This document shows, one piece after another, positions 17,469-26,757 of a stretch of DNA of 64,000 nucleotides. The position numbers and the translations under genes are program-made. Under the pieces are notes generated by a model that saw only the letters and a program-made list of their open reading frames with translations, did not search any database and was not told the DNA's origin. How positions within the stretch are numbered: position 1 is the first letter of the stretch; the number at the start of each line of letters is the position of its first letter. Location: the NCBI RefSeq assembly GCF_003610405.1, contig NZ_RAQC01000001.1:1-64000 (forward strand), given 5' to 3'. This DNA comes from Microbacterium sp. AG238 (lineage in GTDB: Bacteria > Actinomycetota > Actinomycetes > Actinomycetales > Microbacteriaceae).

Positions 17469-18430
17469 ACGGTCTCTCTCTGGCTGGGCGGCACCGTGTC
17501 GAGGAGCACCTGTCCGATGACCGCCCCCGCCGTCACGCCGTCGAACTCCGCCTCGGGATCGAGGATGAGACGGTGGGCGAGCACCGGCTCGGCCAGCGCC
17601 TTCACGTCGTCGGGCGTGACGTAGCTGCGACCATGCGCGATGGCCCACGTCTTTGCCGCCTTCGTCAGCGCGATCGCGCCGCGGACGCTCACGCCGAGGC
17701 GGACCTCGGTGGCCAGGCGCGTCGCCTCGATCAGGCGCGCGATGTAGTCGAGGACGAGCGCGTCGAGGTAGACGCCGCGAGCGATGTCGGCCATGCTCAC
17801 GACGCCCTGGGGCGTGATGACGGGGGAGACCTCGCGGCGGGACTCGGCCGCGCCCTCGAGGATGCGCACGGTCGCGGCGTGATCGGGGTATCCCAGCGTC
17901 GTCTTCATCAGGAAGCGGTCGAGCTGCGCCTCGGGCAGCCGGTAGGTGCCCGCCTGCTCGACGGGGTTCTGCGTCGCGACGACGAGGAAGGGCACGCCGA
18001 CGCGTCGGCTCACACCGTCGACGGTGACCTGGCCCTCTTCCATGACCTCCAGCAACGCCGACTGGGTCTTCGGTGAGGCACGGTTGATCTCGTCGGCGAG
18101 CACGATGTTGGCGAAGATCGGTCCCTGGTGGAACTCGAACTCGCCGCGGCTCTGGTCGTAGACCGTGATGCCGGTGACGTCACCGGGCAGCAGGTCGGGG
18201 GTGAACTGGATGCGGCTGCTCGTCCCCTGCACGGTCTGCCCCATGGCCCGCGCGAGCGAGGTCTTGCCGGTGCCCGGGTAGTCCTCGAGCAGCAGGTGGC
18301 CCTCGGAGACCATCGCGGTGAACGCGAGCTCGATGACGTGCCGCTTGCCGAGGACGACCTTCTCGACGTTGTCGACGAGCGTCGCGAACGTCTCCTGGAA
18401 CCAGGCGGTCTGCTCCGGTGTGATGCTCAT
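17465..18430 (-). CDS. moxR: MoxR-family AAA ATPase
   Basis: 321 residues, full length for MoxR (AAA_3). Walker A is EDYPGTGKTS near residue 49 and Walker B IVLADEINRA, followed by sensor 1 VVATQNP and the AAA lid domain. MoxR ATPases act as chaperones that mature or load metal or protein partners, usually with DUF58/vWA proteins encoded next door, as here. The ATG at 18430 follows the giant gene's stop by 32 bases and has an AGGACC-type ribosome site. Confidence 0.93.
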   Translation of the reverse strand: MSITPEQTAWFQETFATLVDNVEKVVLGKRHVIELAFTAMVSEGHLLLEDYPGTGKTSLARAMGQTVQGTSSRIQFTPDLLPGDVTGITVYDQSRGEFEFHQGPIFANIVLADEINRASPKTQSALLEVMEEGQVTVDGVSRRVGVPFLVVATQNPVEQAGTYRLPEAQLDRFLMKTTLGYPDHAATVRILEGAAESRREVSPVITPQGVVSMADIARGVYLDALVLDYIARLIEATRLATEVRLGVSVRGAIALTKAAKTWAIAHGRSYVTPDDVKALAEPVLAHRLILDPEAEFDGVTAGAVIGQVLLDTVPPSQRETV

Positions 18431-18462
18431 GGGGTCCTCTCGCTTCGCCTTCTCGGCGGGGG

Positions 18463-21400
18463 TCAGGGGGTCGTGTTCGATTCGGCGGGGGTGCTCGGCT
18501 CCGCCGGAGGCGGGGTGACCTGGTCGCACGTCTGGCGCACGGTGACGGGGTCCAGCGGCGATAGCTTGCCCGTCCAGGTGACGGTGTAGTCCACGTGCGT
18601 GATCGCTTCCGCGGCACCGCCGATCTGCGACGTGACCTCGTACGTGAGGTTCGCCCACCGGGGGTTCCAGGTGGGAGCAGACGTGTCGGTGCTCTGGCAT
18701 GACGGCAGATTCTGGATCGCGACCGAGACAGGCGTGGACGCGCTTCCGGAGGCCGGCGAGATGGCGATGGGGTCGGAGCAGCGGACGTCCGCGCCGAGGA
18801 AGCTGTCGCACCACTTCGCCGTCCACTGGTCGTCGGGACGGTTGTACTCCGGCGAGAACGAGTCGCGCCGGTTGCCGTTGACGTAGTAGACGAGGCGGGC
18901 ATCGTCGAAGGGCTTGGCGCCGGGGTCGCTGTGCGTGCCCTGGAGGGCGTAGGTGTAGCCGCTCTGCGCGTTCCCGCTCGCCGTCGACGACACCCGGAAG
19001 GTCATCCCCGTCGGCGCCTCGACGTTGCCGACCGGCCGAGCGGAGATCTCGGCTCGCGTGACGCCGAAGCCCTGCTTGCCGTTGAACGTGTGCTCGGCGC
19101 ACGCCCACACCGTCTTGCGTTTGAACGCCTGCGCCTCGAACTGCTGGCTGGTAGCCGAGCCGGACGGGACGCATGCCTCGGCCGACACGTCGCTGAACCC
19201 GATGAGGGTCTGGGTGCCATCACCGTTCGGCGTCACCGCCGCGGTCACGCGCATCGAGTTCGACGTGTTGGTCTCGGTCAGGGTCAGGCCCGGAGCGCCG
19301 ACGCCATGCGCTGTCACCGCGCGTGACTGTCCCTCGCTCGAGCCCGCCGCGATCGGCGGCAGGTCGAAGGTCGTCAGCGGCGTCGCGGTGAGCGTGGTCG
19401 CGGAGTTCGAGCCGACGTCGTAGTTCGTGAAGGTCGCGGTGCCGCCGACGACCGGACGCGTGTCCGATCCCTGCCGGCCGCCGCTCAGCCGCACGCTGCC
19501 GGTCGTCGCGTCGAGTCCCGTCACCGTGATCGTCGCGCGACCGCCGTCACGGCCGTTGGGTGCCGGCTCGAACGACGATCCCGCGGGCTGTGCCGGCGGG
19601 CGGTAGGCCCAGGCCTGCGCGCGAACGGTCGAGCGCGACTCGCCGACGGAGCTGTAGGCGCGCGCCTCGTACGTGATCTTCTCGCCGACCGGGGCGGAGA
19701 TCGGTGAGCACGATCCGGACGCCGGGCAGGTGGCGACCTCGCGACCGTCGGCGGTGATCCGATAGCCCTGGACCGCGGGGTACGAACCGCCGTCGGAGGT
19801 GACACGCAAGCTGACGGAGTCACCGGTGTACGCGGTCCACTCCATCCGCGAGGGATTGGCCGGAAGACCCTGCAGATCGAGGATGACCTGCCCGTTGCGT
19901 GCGCCGCTGGACTGGCGGCCCTGTGCGTCTTCGACGGTGAAGCTTCCGGTGCACTCGGCGGCGCCGGGAGCATCGGAGCTCCACGTCGCACGCACCGCGG
20001 TGTCGCTCGCGCGCGAGAACGACACACCGGTGCAGTTCCCGGGGCCGCTGGCGCCGACGAGCCGCAGCGGCGTTCCGGGCAGCGGGTTGACCTCTCCGGC
20101 GCCGCCGATCACCTCGATCGTGCACGAGGTCGCGCCGCCCGACTGCGAGCAGGTCTGCACGGCGGAGCCGCCCTTGGGCAGCGTCGAGGGTGCCGGGCCG
20201 ACCGTCAGGAGCAGGTTCGCCGGAGCGGTGTCGGAATGACTCGGAAGCGAGATCGAGACCGGTTCCTGGCGGCCCGGGCGAGCGGCATCCGCTGCCGTCA
20301 CGGTCGCCGTGGTGCCGTCGACCGTGACGGTGAACTGGTCGCCCCCGTACGAACCGGCGTAGCGGACCGACTCCCAGTCGGCGCGTCCGGCCCACTGGAC
20401 CATCTGCGCAAGGTCGTAGGTCTGGGTCGAGCCCGGGCTCACCGTGAGCGACGCGCTCCGCAGGCTCGGTTGCGGGATCTCCGCCTCGACGATCACCCGG
20501 AGAGTCAGGAAGGTGGCGACGTCCTGCGTGCTCAGTCGCGCGGGCACGATGCAGCTGTCGGTCCACGGCGCGCCGGCCCCGGCGTCGTAGCGGATCGTGG
20601 TGCCCGACACGACGCTGCAGACGGCTTCGCCTCGAGCGCCTCCCGTGCGGATGCCGTCGTCGATGACGAGGGTTGCACCGCGAGGGACGCGGACAGCGTC
20701 GGCGAGGTCGATCTCGACGCTCTCCTTCTCGCGCACCTGCAGGGGCGGGAAGCCCTCGCGCAGAGCGAGGCGCACATCGGCCTCGCCGGGCACGCGCAGG
20801 AACCCGTAGGAGGTCACCTCGGCGCCGTCGAAGGCCGTGCCCGTGACCTCGAAAGGGATCAGGCGCGACCGCTCCGGCAACTCGCCCGAGATCTTCCAGC
20901 CGTCGACGTCGAGGTCGGTGGGCTCGCCCCACAACGACAGGCGGAGGCCGGAGACGTCGCCGGTGTTCCACGACACCTGACCGTCGAGCACGTCGATGCC
21001 CCGCGGGAAGTCCTCGCGGTTCTCGAGCGTGAGCACGGTGTCGCGTACGACCGGGTAGTCGGGCACCGGCTCGCGGACGGTCTTGACGACGATGAGTCCG
21101 ATCGCGGTGTCGCCCCGCTCGTTGCGGACCGTGTACGTGTACGAGAAGGTGCCGAGCACTTCGCCGGCGCGGAGCGTCACCGCCCCGTTCTCGACCGGCC
21201 CGATGAGCCCCCGCAGCGTGTCGTACTCGCTCGAGCCCTCCTGGGCGTTGGGTGCGACGTCGATCAGCTCGAGCTTGCTCCCCGCGGGGTCGATGTCGTT
21301 GTCGGTGGGGCGGACGACCGCCGTGCTCTCGGCGCCGACCTGCACCTGCAGGTAGTCGCTGTAGGTGACCGGACTCGGATCGGTCTGCGTGTCGATGACG

Positions 21401-24399
21401 CCCACGCGAACGTCCGCCGTACCGGTCGCACCGCTGGGGTCGCGGACGGCGTATCGGAACCTGACCTGTCCGCTGAACCCGTCGGGACTGGTGTAGACGA
21501 TCGCCGAGCCATCGGCCGAGATGGTCGCCGACCCCTGCTCGGGCTGAGCGACGACGCGGTCGAGCACGACCGGGTCGCCGTCGGGGTCTACCGCGTAGGC
21601 GTCGAGTGGGATGCTCACCGACTGGCCGCTCAGCACCCGTCCCACGAGCGTGCGGGGGAGGGGCGCCTGGTTCGACTCGTCACCCACGACGGTGACGGTC
21701 ACGCGCGCCGTGTCCCTGACCTCGGGGAAGCCCAGACGGAAGATCGTGTACGTCAGGGCGTATGTGCCCGCCTGTTCGGGGGCGAGGTAGCGGAGCAGGC
21801 GGCTGGTGGCGAAGGCGAGGCCGCCTCCGGTCTCGTTCACGATCGATGACGGGTCGATCGCGATGAGCGCACCTGAGGGGGCGGTGTCGTTGTCGAGCAC
21901 GGGGATGTCGATCTGCGTGCCCGCTCGTACCGTCACCGCGTCGTCGACGGCGATCGGGGGCTCGGCGGTCGCCGACGGCAGCAGGACGACCGTCAGCTCG
22001 CCCTGAGCCGTCGCGGCCGCACTGCCGGTGCCGTCAGACACGGTGTACCGCACGACACCCAGGCGCCCGGGCTCGCCCGAGTCGGTCGTGCCGCTCACCC
22101 GCAGCAGGCTCTGGCCGACGAGGTCGACACCGAGCGAGGCGAACGGATCGCTCTCGGGACGGATGTCGCTCAGGAGCAGCACCGAGCCGGCCGGGTTCGA
22201 CACCGCCGATGCGACGTCGATCGTCGCGTCCTCGTTGGGTCGCACGAAGGCGGTGAGGGGAGGCGTCGTGATGCCCGCCGACTCGGGGGCGAGCATCGTC
22301 ACGCGCACGGTGGCCGTCGCCTCCGTCAGCGAGTCGCGGACGGTGTACTGCACGAGGAACGAACCGGGCGCCGACGCGGTGACGACCATGCTGAGGGCGG
22401 CGGGATTCGCCGCCGCCGTGGTCTGGGCCTCGTCGAGCGGAACGACGCCGCTGAGGGTGACCGGGCCGGCCGCGCCGGTGACGTAGGGCGCGACCGACAC
22501 ATCGAGCGGTTCCCCGACGACGCCGGTCACCGCGAATGATTCGGCGGTGAGCTCGGGCGTCGGCGTCACGGTGATCGTGAGCGGTTGCGTCACCGTCGCC
22601 CCGCGCGCGTCGGAGACCGTCACCGTGATCGTCACGGCCAGTCCTTCGGTCGCGTTCGGGTCGGGGTGCTGGTAGGTCAGCGTCCCCTCGGGCGACGTGG
22701 TCACGGTTCCTACCCCGGTGTCGTTGGTCGCCCCGGCGAGGAAGACCGGGTCGCCCTCCGGGTCGACCCAGCCCTCGAGGAGCTCCGCAGAGACCGTTCC
22801 GCCGGGCGCGACCGTGAGCGAGGGCCACGAGGCGAGGCATCCCTCGACACCGCACCACACCGGCGCGGTGTTCTGGTCGTCGGGGACGACCGTGAGCGTC
22901 ACCGTCGCGACGTCCGAGAGCAGACCGTCGGCGGCGGTGCCGTCGGTCACGCGGTAGCGCAGGGTCGCCGTGCCTGCGGCATCCGGAGAAACCGCGACGG
23001 TCAGCTGCTGCTGGGCACCCGTGATGGACGCCGTCCCGAACGCAGGATCGAGGTTCTCGAGCGAGGCCGGGTCGATGCTCAGCACGTCCTCGTTCGGATC
23101 GTGGTCGTTCAGCAGTACGGGCAGGAGCGTTACCGAACCGGCGCGGACGCCGAACGCGTCGTCGACCGCCACGGGCGGCTTCGGATCCACGACGAGCTCG
23201 GAGGTCGCATCATCCTGCTGCTCGACCTCGATCTGACGGTCGAGGTCCCACTGCTGTGACGACGCCACGAGCGCGCCGTCGGGAACGTTCCACACCCAGC
23301 CCGAACGACGGTCGTTCAGCGCGAGCCTCGTTCCGTTCCCGATGAAGGCCGGATCGACGTTGTCGCCGATGTCGGCGCCGCGGTAGTCCAGGTCGGTCAC
23401 GGCGTCGGGCTCCGTGCTCGACCACAGCGAGCCGGCCGACTCGCCGTCGCCGAGCCATGCGGCGTAGACGGCCGAATCGAGCACGGCGGGCTTCGCGGCG
23501 GTGCCGGCACCGGGGCGATCGAGCGCCCGCGATGCCGTCGCGCCGGGAATGTCGACCGCCACGACGCCGTCGGAATCGGCGATGTACGCGCGGTCGCCGC
23601 CGGGAGCGGCATCCTGGAGCCGCGCTCCGGCGGCGAGGTCGGTCGTCACCGCTTCGTCGCGTCCGCGCAGCCAGACATCGCCGGTCGCCTCGTCGAGGAG
23701 CACCCAGCGGGTCCCGACGACGCTCAGCTGCACCGTCTCGAGATCCGCCGGTGCGTCGTCCTCGCCGAGGATGCTGCCCGTGCGCGAGTCTGCCCGGACC
23801 ACCCGGTCTTCGGCGGCCGAGTAGGCGTACACGACGCCGGTGGCGTCGACCGCGACGGCCGTGGCCACGAACCGTGGCCTCTCCTCACCCTCGGGTACCT
23901 CGGTGTCGGCGTACGGATCGATCGGGATCCCCTCACCGCCGCCCGACAGGCTCGAGCCGAACACCGCGCCCGCCTCGGTGCGGTAGGCGATCGCGTCACC
24001 GGTCACGGCGATGTCGGCGGTGCCCGGAGGGGTGGGGGTGAAGGCGTCTTCGGCGTCATCCGTGAGGTCGGCGGGCCGTCCCATGTCGACGTCGGAGAAC
24101 TGCGACGAACCGTCGCTGTAGACGAACAGGCGGTCGGTGGTCTGCGCGAGCGCGCTGCCGTTGTCGACCTGCTTGACGGTGTCGATCTCGCCGAGCTCGA
24201 GGTTGACACGGGCGTAGCCGCTGCCGGTCCCGTTCTGGAGCGCCCACACGGTGGGGTCGTCGGGCGGCGTCTGCTGCGCGTCGTAGCCGGGCCAGACGAC
24301 CGCGAGTGTCGCCGTGACCGCGAGCACCGCCGTCACGGCGCCTGCGGCGATCCAGGTCGTGCGCCGCACGCGGGGGCGCGTGTTCTCACGCCGCGCCAT
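18463..24399 (-). CDS. Giant membrane-anchored Ig-like/fibronectin-like repeat protein
   Basis: 1978 residues. A short basic N-terminus is followed by one membrane segment (about 14-36, no lipobox), giving an N-in, C-out anchor. Residues about 45-400 look like a beta-propeller (repeated VWALQNG-like and FVYSDG-like strands). From about 405 there are several cadherin/Ig-like domains marked by PPVAVDDAF and PPIAVDDAVTV with LNDHDPNED or LDNDTAP, which resemble calcium-binding turns. The C-terminal third has FN3-like segments and Cys pairs, and ends with a Pro/Ser-rich tail and no sorting signal. It is probably a long surface or cell-wall structural protein. Its ATG is one base from the stop of the upstream kinase, so the two are tightly coupled. 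Function unknown. Confidence 0.82.
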   Translation of the reverse strand: MARRENTRPRVRRTTWIAAGAVTAVLAVTATLAVVWPGYDAQQTPPDDPTVWALQNGTGSGYARVNLELGEIDTVKQVDNGSALAQTTDRLFVYSDGSSQFSDVDMGRPADLTDDAEDAFTPTPPGTADIAVTGDAIAYRTEAGAVFGSSLSGGGEGIPIDPYADTEVPEGEERPRFVATAVAVDATGVVYAYSAAEDRVVRADSRTGSILGEDDAPADLETVQLSVVGTRWVLLDEATGDVWLRGRDEAVTTDLAAGARLQDAAPGGDRAYIADSDGVVAVDIPGATASRALDRPGAGTAAKPAVLDSAVYAAWLGDGESAGSLWSSTEPDAVTDLDYRGADIGDNVDPAFIGNGTRLALNDRRSGWVWNVPDGALVASSQQWDLDRQIEVEQQDDATSELVVDPKPPVAVDDAFGVRAGSVTLLPVLLNDHDPNEDVLSIDPASLENLDPAFGTASITGAQQQLTVAVSPDAAGTATLRYRVTDGTAADGLLSDVATVTLTVVPDDQNTAPVWCGVEGCLASWPSLTVAPGGTVSAELLEGWVDPEGDPVFLAGATNDTGVGTVTTSPEGTLTYQHPDPNATEGLAVTITVTVSDARGATVTQPLTITVTPTPELTAESFAVTGVVGEPLDVSVAPYVTGAAGPVTLSGVVPLDEAQTTAAANPAALSMVVTASAPGSFLVQYTVRDSLTEATATVRVTMLAPESAGITTPPLTAFVRPNEDATIDVASAVSNPAGSVLLLSDIRPESDPFASLGVDLVGQSLLRVSGTTDSGEPGRLGVVRYTVSDGTGSAAATAQGELTVVLLPSATAEPPIAVDDAVTVRAGTQIDIPVLDNDTAPSGALIAIDPSSIVNETGGGLAFATSRLLRYLAPEQAGTYALTYTIFRLGFPEVRDTARVTVTVVGDESNQAPLPRTLVGRVLSGQSVSIPLDAYAVDPDGDPVVLDRVVAQPEQGSATISADGSAIVYTSPDGFSGQVRFRYAVRDPSGATGTADVRVGVIDTQTDPSPVTYSDYLQVQVGAESTAVVRPTDNDIDPAGSKLELIDVAPNAQEGSSEYDTLRGLIGPVENGAVTLRAGEVLGTFSYTYTVRNERGDTAIGLIVVKTVREPVPDYPVVRDTVLTLENREDFPRGIDVLDGQVSWNTGDVSGLRLSLWGEPTDLDVDGWKISGELPERSRLIPFEVTGTAFDGAEVTSYGFLRVPGEADVRLALREGFPPLQVREKESVEIDLADAVRVPRGATLVIDDGIRTGGARGEAVCSVVSGTTIRYDAGAGAPWTDSCIVPARLSTQDVATFLTLRVIVEAEIPQPSLRSASLTVSPGSTQTYDLAQMVQWAGRADWESVRYAGSYGGDQFTVTVDGTTATVTAADAARPGRQEPVSISLPSHSDTAPANLLLTVGPAPSTLPKGGSAVQTCSQSGGATSCTIEVIGGAGEVNPLPGTPLRLVGASGPGNCTGVSFSRASDTAVRATWSSDAPGAAECTGSFTVEDAQGRQSSGARNGQVILDLQGLPANPSRMEWTAYTGDSVSLRVTSDGGSYPAVQGYRITADGREVATCPASGSCSPISAPVGEKITYEARAYSSVGESRSTVRAQAWAYRPPAQPAGSSFEPAPNGRDGGRATITVTGLDATTGSVRLSGGRQGSDTRPVVGGTATFTNYDVGSNSATTLTATPLTTFDLPPIAAGSSEGQSRAVTAHGVGAPGLTLTETNTSNSMRVTAAVTPNGDGTQTLIGFSDVSAEACVPSGSATSQQFEAQAFKRKTVWACAEHTFNGKQGFGVTRAEISARPVGNVEAPTGMTFRVSSTASGNAQSGYTYALQGTHSDPGAKPFDDARLVYYVNGNRRDSFSPEYNRPDDQWTAKWCDSFLGADVRCSDPIAISPASGSASTPVSVAIQNLPSCQSTDTSAPTWNPRWANLTYEVTSQIGGAAEAITHVDYTVTWTGKLSPLDPVTVRQTCDQVTPPPAEPSTPAESNTTP

Positions 24400-24400
24400 C

Positions 24401-25546
24401 TCAGAACCCTCCGCCGACGATGAGGAGTGTCGTCATGGCGCCTGCGCCGGCGACCAGCAGGGCGCCGCCGGCGATCAGGGCGACCCGTGCAGCGGTTCCG
24501 AGACGGCGCGTCGGCTCGGCTCCAGCGAGGATCGTGCCTTCGTCGGGACGGCGATCGACGACGCGGGCGGCTCGCGCCGGTCGACGCGACTCGTATGCCA
24601 CCGATGGCCGCACCGGCCCGCGCGCGCGGTCGTCGGCGAAATCGACGCTGGCGCCCGCCGCTGCCCACTCGTCGACGGCGACTTCCATCGGGGTGTGCGG
24701 GAGCCCGAGCTCGTGCTGGACGAGCTGCAGGTCATGGGCGAGCTCGGCGGCCGTCGCATGCCGTGCACCTGGGTCCCGGCTCATCGCCCGAGCGAGCACC
24801 TGCTCGAGGCGATCGGGCACGTCGGCGCGACCGATGGGCGTGTACGACGCTTTCCGGATGCGCGATTTCAGCTGGTCGCGGCTGTTCTGACCGCTGCCGG
24901 CGCGCTCGAACGGGCTGCGACCGGCCAGGAGCGAGTACAGCGTCGCGCCGAGCCCCCACACCTCGGCCGTGACCGAGCCGGAAACGCGCTCGTCGATGAT
25001 CTCCGGCGCGCTCCAGGGCACCGACATCGCGAACACCTCGTCGCCGTCCGAGCGACCCGAGATGGCCGCGGCGATGCCGAAGTCCGAGAGCACCGGGGTG
25101 CCGAAGGTCGTGATGAGGATGTTGGAGGGCTTGATGTCCCGGTGGAGCAGCCCGGATCGGTGGGCCGTCTCGAGCGCCGATCCGATCTTGACGCCGAGCT
25201 GCAGCACCTCTGCCACCGGGATCACTTCGCGGCGGTACCGGTTGGTGAGGGACGTGGGGCAGTACTCCATCACGATGTAAGGCCGCCCGTCAGAGGAGAT
25301 CGACGCTTCGTAGATCGTCAGGATGGAGGGGTGCGAGCTGAGGCGCGCCATGACATCCGCCTCGGCGTTGAACATCCGCAGCAGGCTCTCGTCGACGATG
25401 TCCTCCAGCAGCACCTTCACGGCGACGGGGCGACGGGGGAGGTTCTGCTCGAAGAGGAAGACGTCGGCGAAGCCGCCGGTACCCAGCGGACGGACGTAGG
25501 TGAATCCCGCAAGACCGGGCGGCGCGGAGGGCAGTCTCGACGCCAC
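24401..25546 (-). CDS. Active Ser/Thr protein kinase with C-terminal membrane segment
   Basis: 381 residues. The Hanks-type kinase domain (about 14-285) has an intact glycine loop (LGTGGFADV), VAIK lysine (Lys44), HRDIKPSN (135-142), DFG (155-157) and APE (180-182). After a linker with DEGTIL (Thr338), a relative of the block's T-V-L motif, one membrane helix lies at about 354-376 and only a few residues follow. There is no PASTA sensor domain, so the signal must come from partner proteins. It is the only apparently active kinase in the block. The start is GTG with AGGGGG upstream, and that site can pair into a hairpin. It is followed after one base by the giant-protein gene. Confidence 0.92.
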   Translation of the reverse strand: MASRLPSAPPGLAGFTYVRPLGTGGFADVFLFEQNLPRRPVAVKVLLEDIVDESLLRMFNAEADVMARLSSHPSILTIYEASISSDGRPYIVMEYCPTSLTNRYRREVIPVAEVLQLGVKIGSALETAHRSGLLHRDIKPSNILITTFGTPVLSDFGIAAAISGRSDGDEVFAMSVPWSAPEIIDERVSGSVTAEVWGLGATLYSLLAGRSPFERAGSGQNSRDQLKSRIRKASYTPIGRADVPDRLEQVLARAMSRDPGARHATAAELAHDLQLVQHELGLPHTPMEVAVDEWAAAGASVDFADDRARGPVRPSVAYESRRPARAARVVDRRPDEGTILAGAEPTRRLGTAARVALIAGGALLVAGAGAMTTLLIVGGGF

Positions 25547-25556
25547 GAGTCATGCA

Positions 25557-25573
25557 CCCCCTGTCAACGGGGG
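25557..25573 (-). promoter_or_regulatory. Hairpin covering the kinase ribosome-binding site
   Basis: CCCCC and GGGGG pair around a 7-base loop, and on the transcribed strand the G-run is the AGGGGG Shine-Dalgarno sequence of the kinase, 9 bases from its GTG. Folding would hide the ribosome site. The 113-base gap between the FHA gene and the kinase gene is the longest inside the block. Confidence 0.4.
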
Positions 25574-25659
25574 CGCGACGACGGCGTCCCCCGGAATCCG
25601 AATCCGGTGAGATTTTTCTAACACACCACGGTCGGGCCGGGAAATCGCTTGACGCGTGT

Positions 25660-26724
25660 TCACGAAGGCGACTCGAATGACGCGAGTACGCCGTCGCCCA
25701 GATCGAGCACGGCACCCGGCGAGACACGCGAGGTGGCGCCGCTGCGCAGCAGTCCTACGTCTCCGGATGCATCGCGCACGATGGTGCCGTTCGTCGAGCC
25801 GAGGTCGCGGACGACGAGCACGTCGTCCTCGAGCCTGACCTCCACATGCGTGCCGGAGACCTCCTTGCGCGGCGAGGGCACCGCGATGATCCGCGCTCCG
25901 GGATGCTGCGCGGCCCGCGGCGCCCGCCCGAGCACGATGGGGTGATCGAGCGGATACTCCCCGCCCGGCTCGAGGCGGAGGACGTATCGGCGCGACGCGG
26001 GCGCCTCGGCGACCGGGGCGGCCCCGCGACGCGACCCGAGGACGGTGCTGTCGTCCATCTCGGGTTGCGGGGGCGTCGGCACGGGCGCAGGCACAGGCGC
26101 CGGCGATGCCGCCGGGGCTGCCACGGGCTGGGAACTGCGGCGCGGGCCGAAGGACGGTGTCAGCGTCCGCCGGTCCACGGCGACCGTCTCGAGAGGGGCG
26201 GCGTCCTCCGGCGCCTCGATGGCGGGGGAGGTCACCGTCGCCACCTCGACGGCGGGCGAGGCGACCGCGGCGGGGGCTGCCGCGCCCCACTCCAGGGCGT
26301 CCGTGCGCACGACGCCCCGGCCGATCGGGAGCACCGAGGGACCGGGTGCGGCGCCGAGGCCGAGCGAGAGGCCGGCGACGTGCTGAGCGGACCCCTCGAC
26401 CCACGTGCCGACCCCGGTGCCCGCGTAGCTGCTGCGCTGCGGGCCGTGCAGATCGATCGTGGCGCCGCCTCGGACGGCGACGGAGACCGCACTCGATCCA
26501 GCATCGACGAGCTCGACCAGAGCGAAGTCGGGGAGCGACCCGATGCCGACCGCCGCGATCACGGAGAGCACGTCTTCGAACGCGGCATCCCGCGCCGTCA
26601 TCGCCTCCCACACGGCGGCGGCGAGCGCTTCACCGGCGCCCGGGCCGAGAAGCAGGGCGAACCGGTCGGTGACCATCGCGAAGCCCGCACCATGGGCGTC
26701 GTCGGGCGTCGGGTAGCGGAACAC
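25660..26724 (-). CDS. FHA-domain protein, first gene of the kinase block
   Basis: 354 residues. The N-terminal about 160 residues (containing DFALVELVDAGSSAVSVAVRGG) are a soluble domain I do not recognise. An Ala/Pro-rich linker follows, containing DDSTVLGSRR, another copy of the block's T-V-L motif. The C-terminal FHA domain (about 245-350) has intact binding residues: VLGRAP, SGTH and STNG. No membrane segment is seen. It probably binds phosphothreonine motifs within the block, in cis or in trans. The GTG start is 6 bases after a TAGGCT box, indicating a leaderless transcript and making this the likely promoter of the block. Confidence 0.83.
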   Translation of the reverse strand: MFRYPTPDDAHGAGFAMVTDRFALLLGPGAGEALAAAVWEAMTARDAAFEDVLSVIAAVGIGSLPDFALVELVDAGSSAVSVAVRGGATIDLHGPQRSSYAGTGVGTWVEGSAQHVAGLSLGLGAAPGPSVLPIGRGVVRTDALEWGAAAPAAVASPAVEVATVTSPAIEAPEDAAPLETVAVDRRTLTPSFGPRRSSQPVAAPAASPAPVPAPVPTPPQPEMDDSTVLGSRRGAAPVAEAPASRRYVLRLEPGGEYPLDHPIVLGRAPRAAQHPGARIIAVPSPRKEVSGTHVEVRLEDDVLVVRDLGSTNGTIVRDASGDVGLLRSGATSRVSPGAVLDLGDGVLASFESPS

Positions 26725-26730
26725 GCGCCT

Positions 26731-26736
26731 AGCCTA
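26731..26736 (-). promoter_or_regulatory. -10 box of a probable leaderless promoter for the kinase block
   Basis: TAGGCT on the minus strand, 6 bases before the GTG at 26724, inside the 33-base gap after the Pmt gene. Transcription would begin at or next to the start codon. Confidence 0.55.
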
Positions 26737-26757
26737 CGGGGCGGCGTCGGGCGCGCG

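Noticed and set aside
25556..25573. TTGACA on the minus strand considered as a -35 box for the kinase gene
   Set aside because: No -10 hexamer lies 16-19 bases downstream before the start codon; the sequence is better explained as the loop of the hairpin over the ribosome site.
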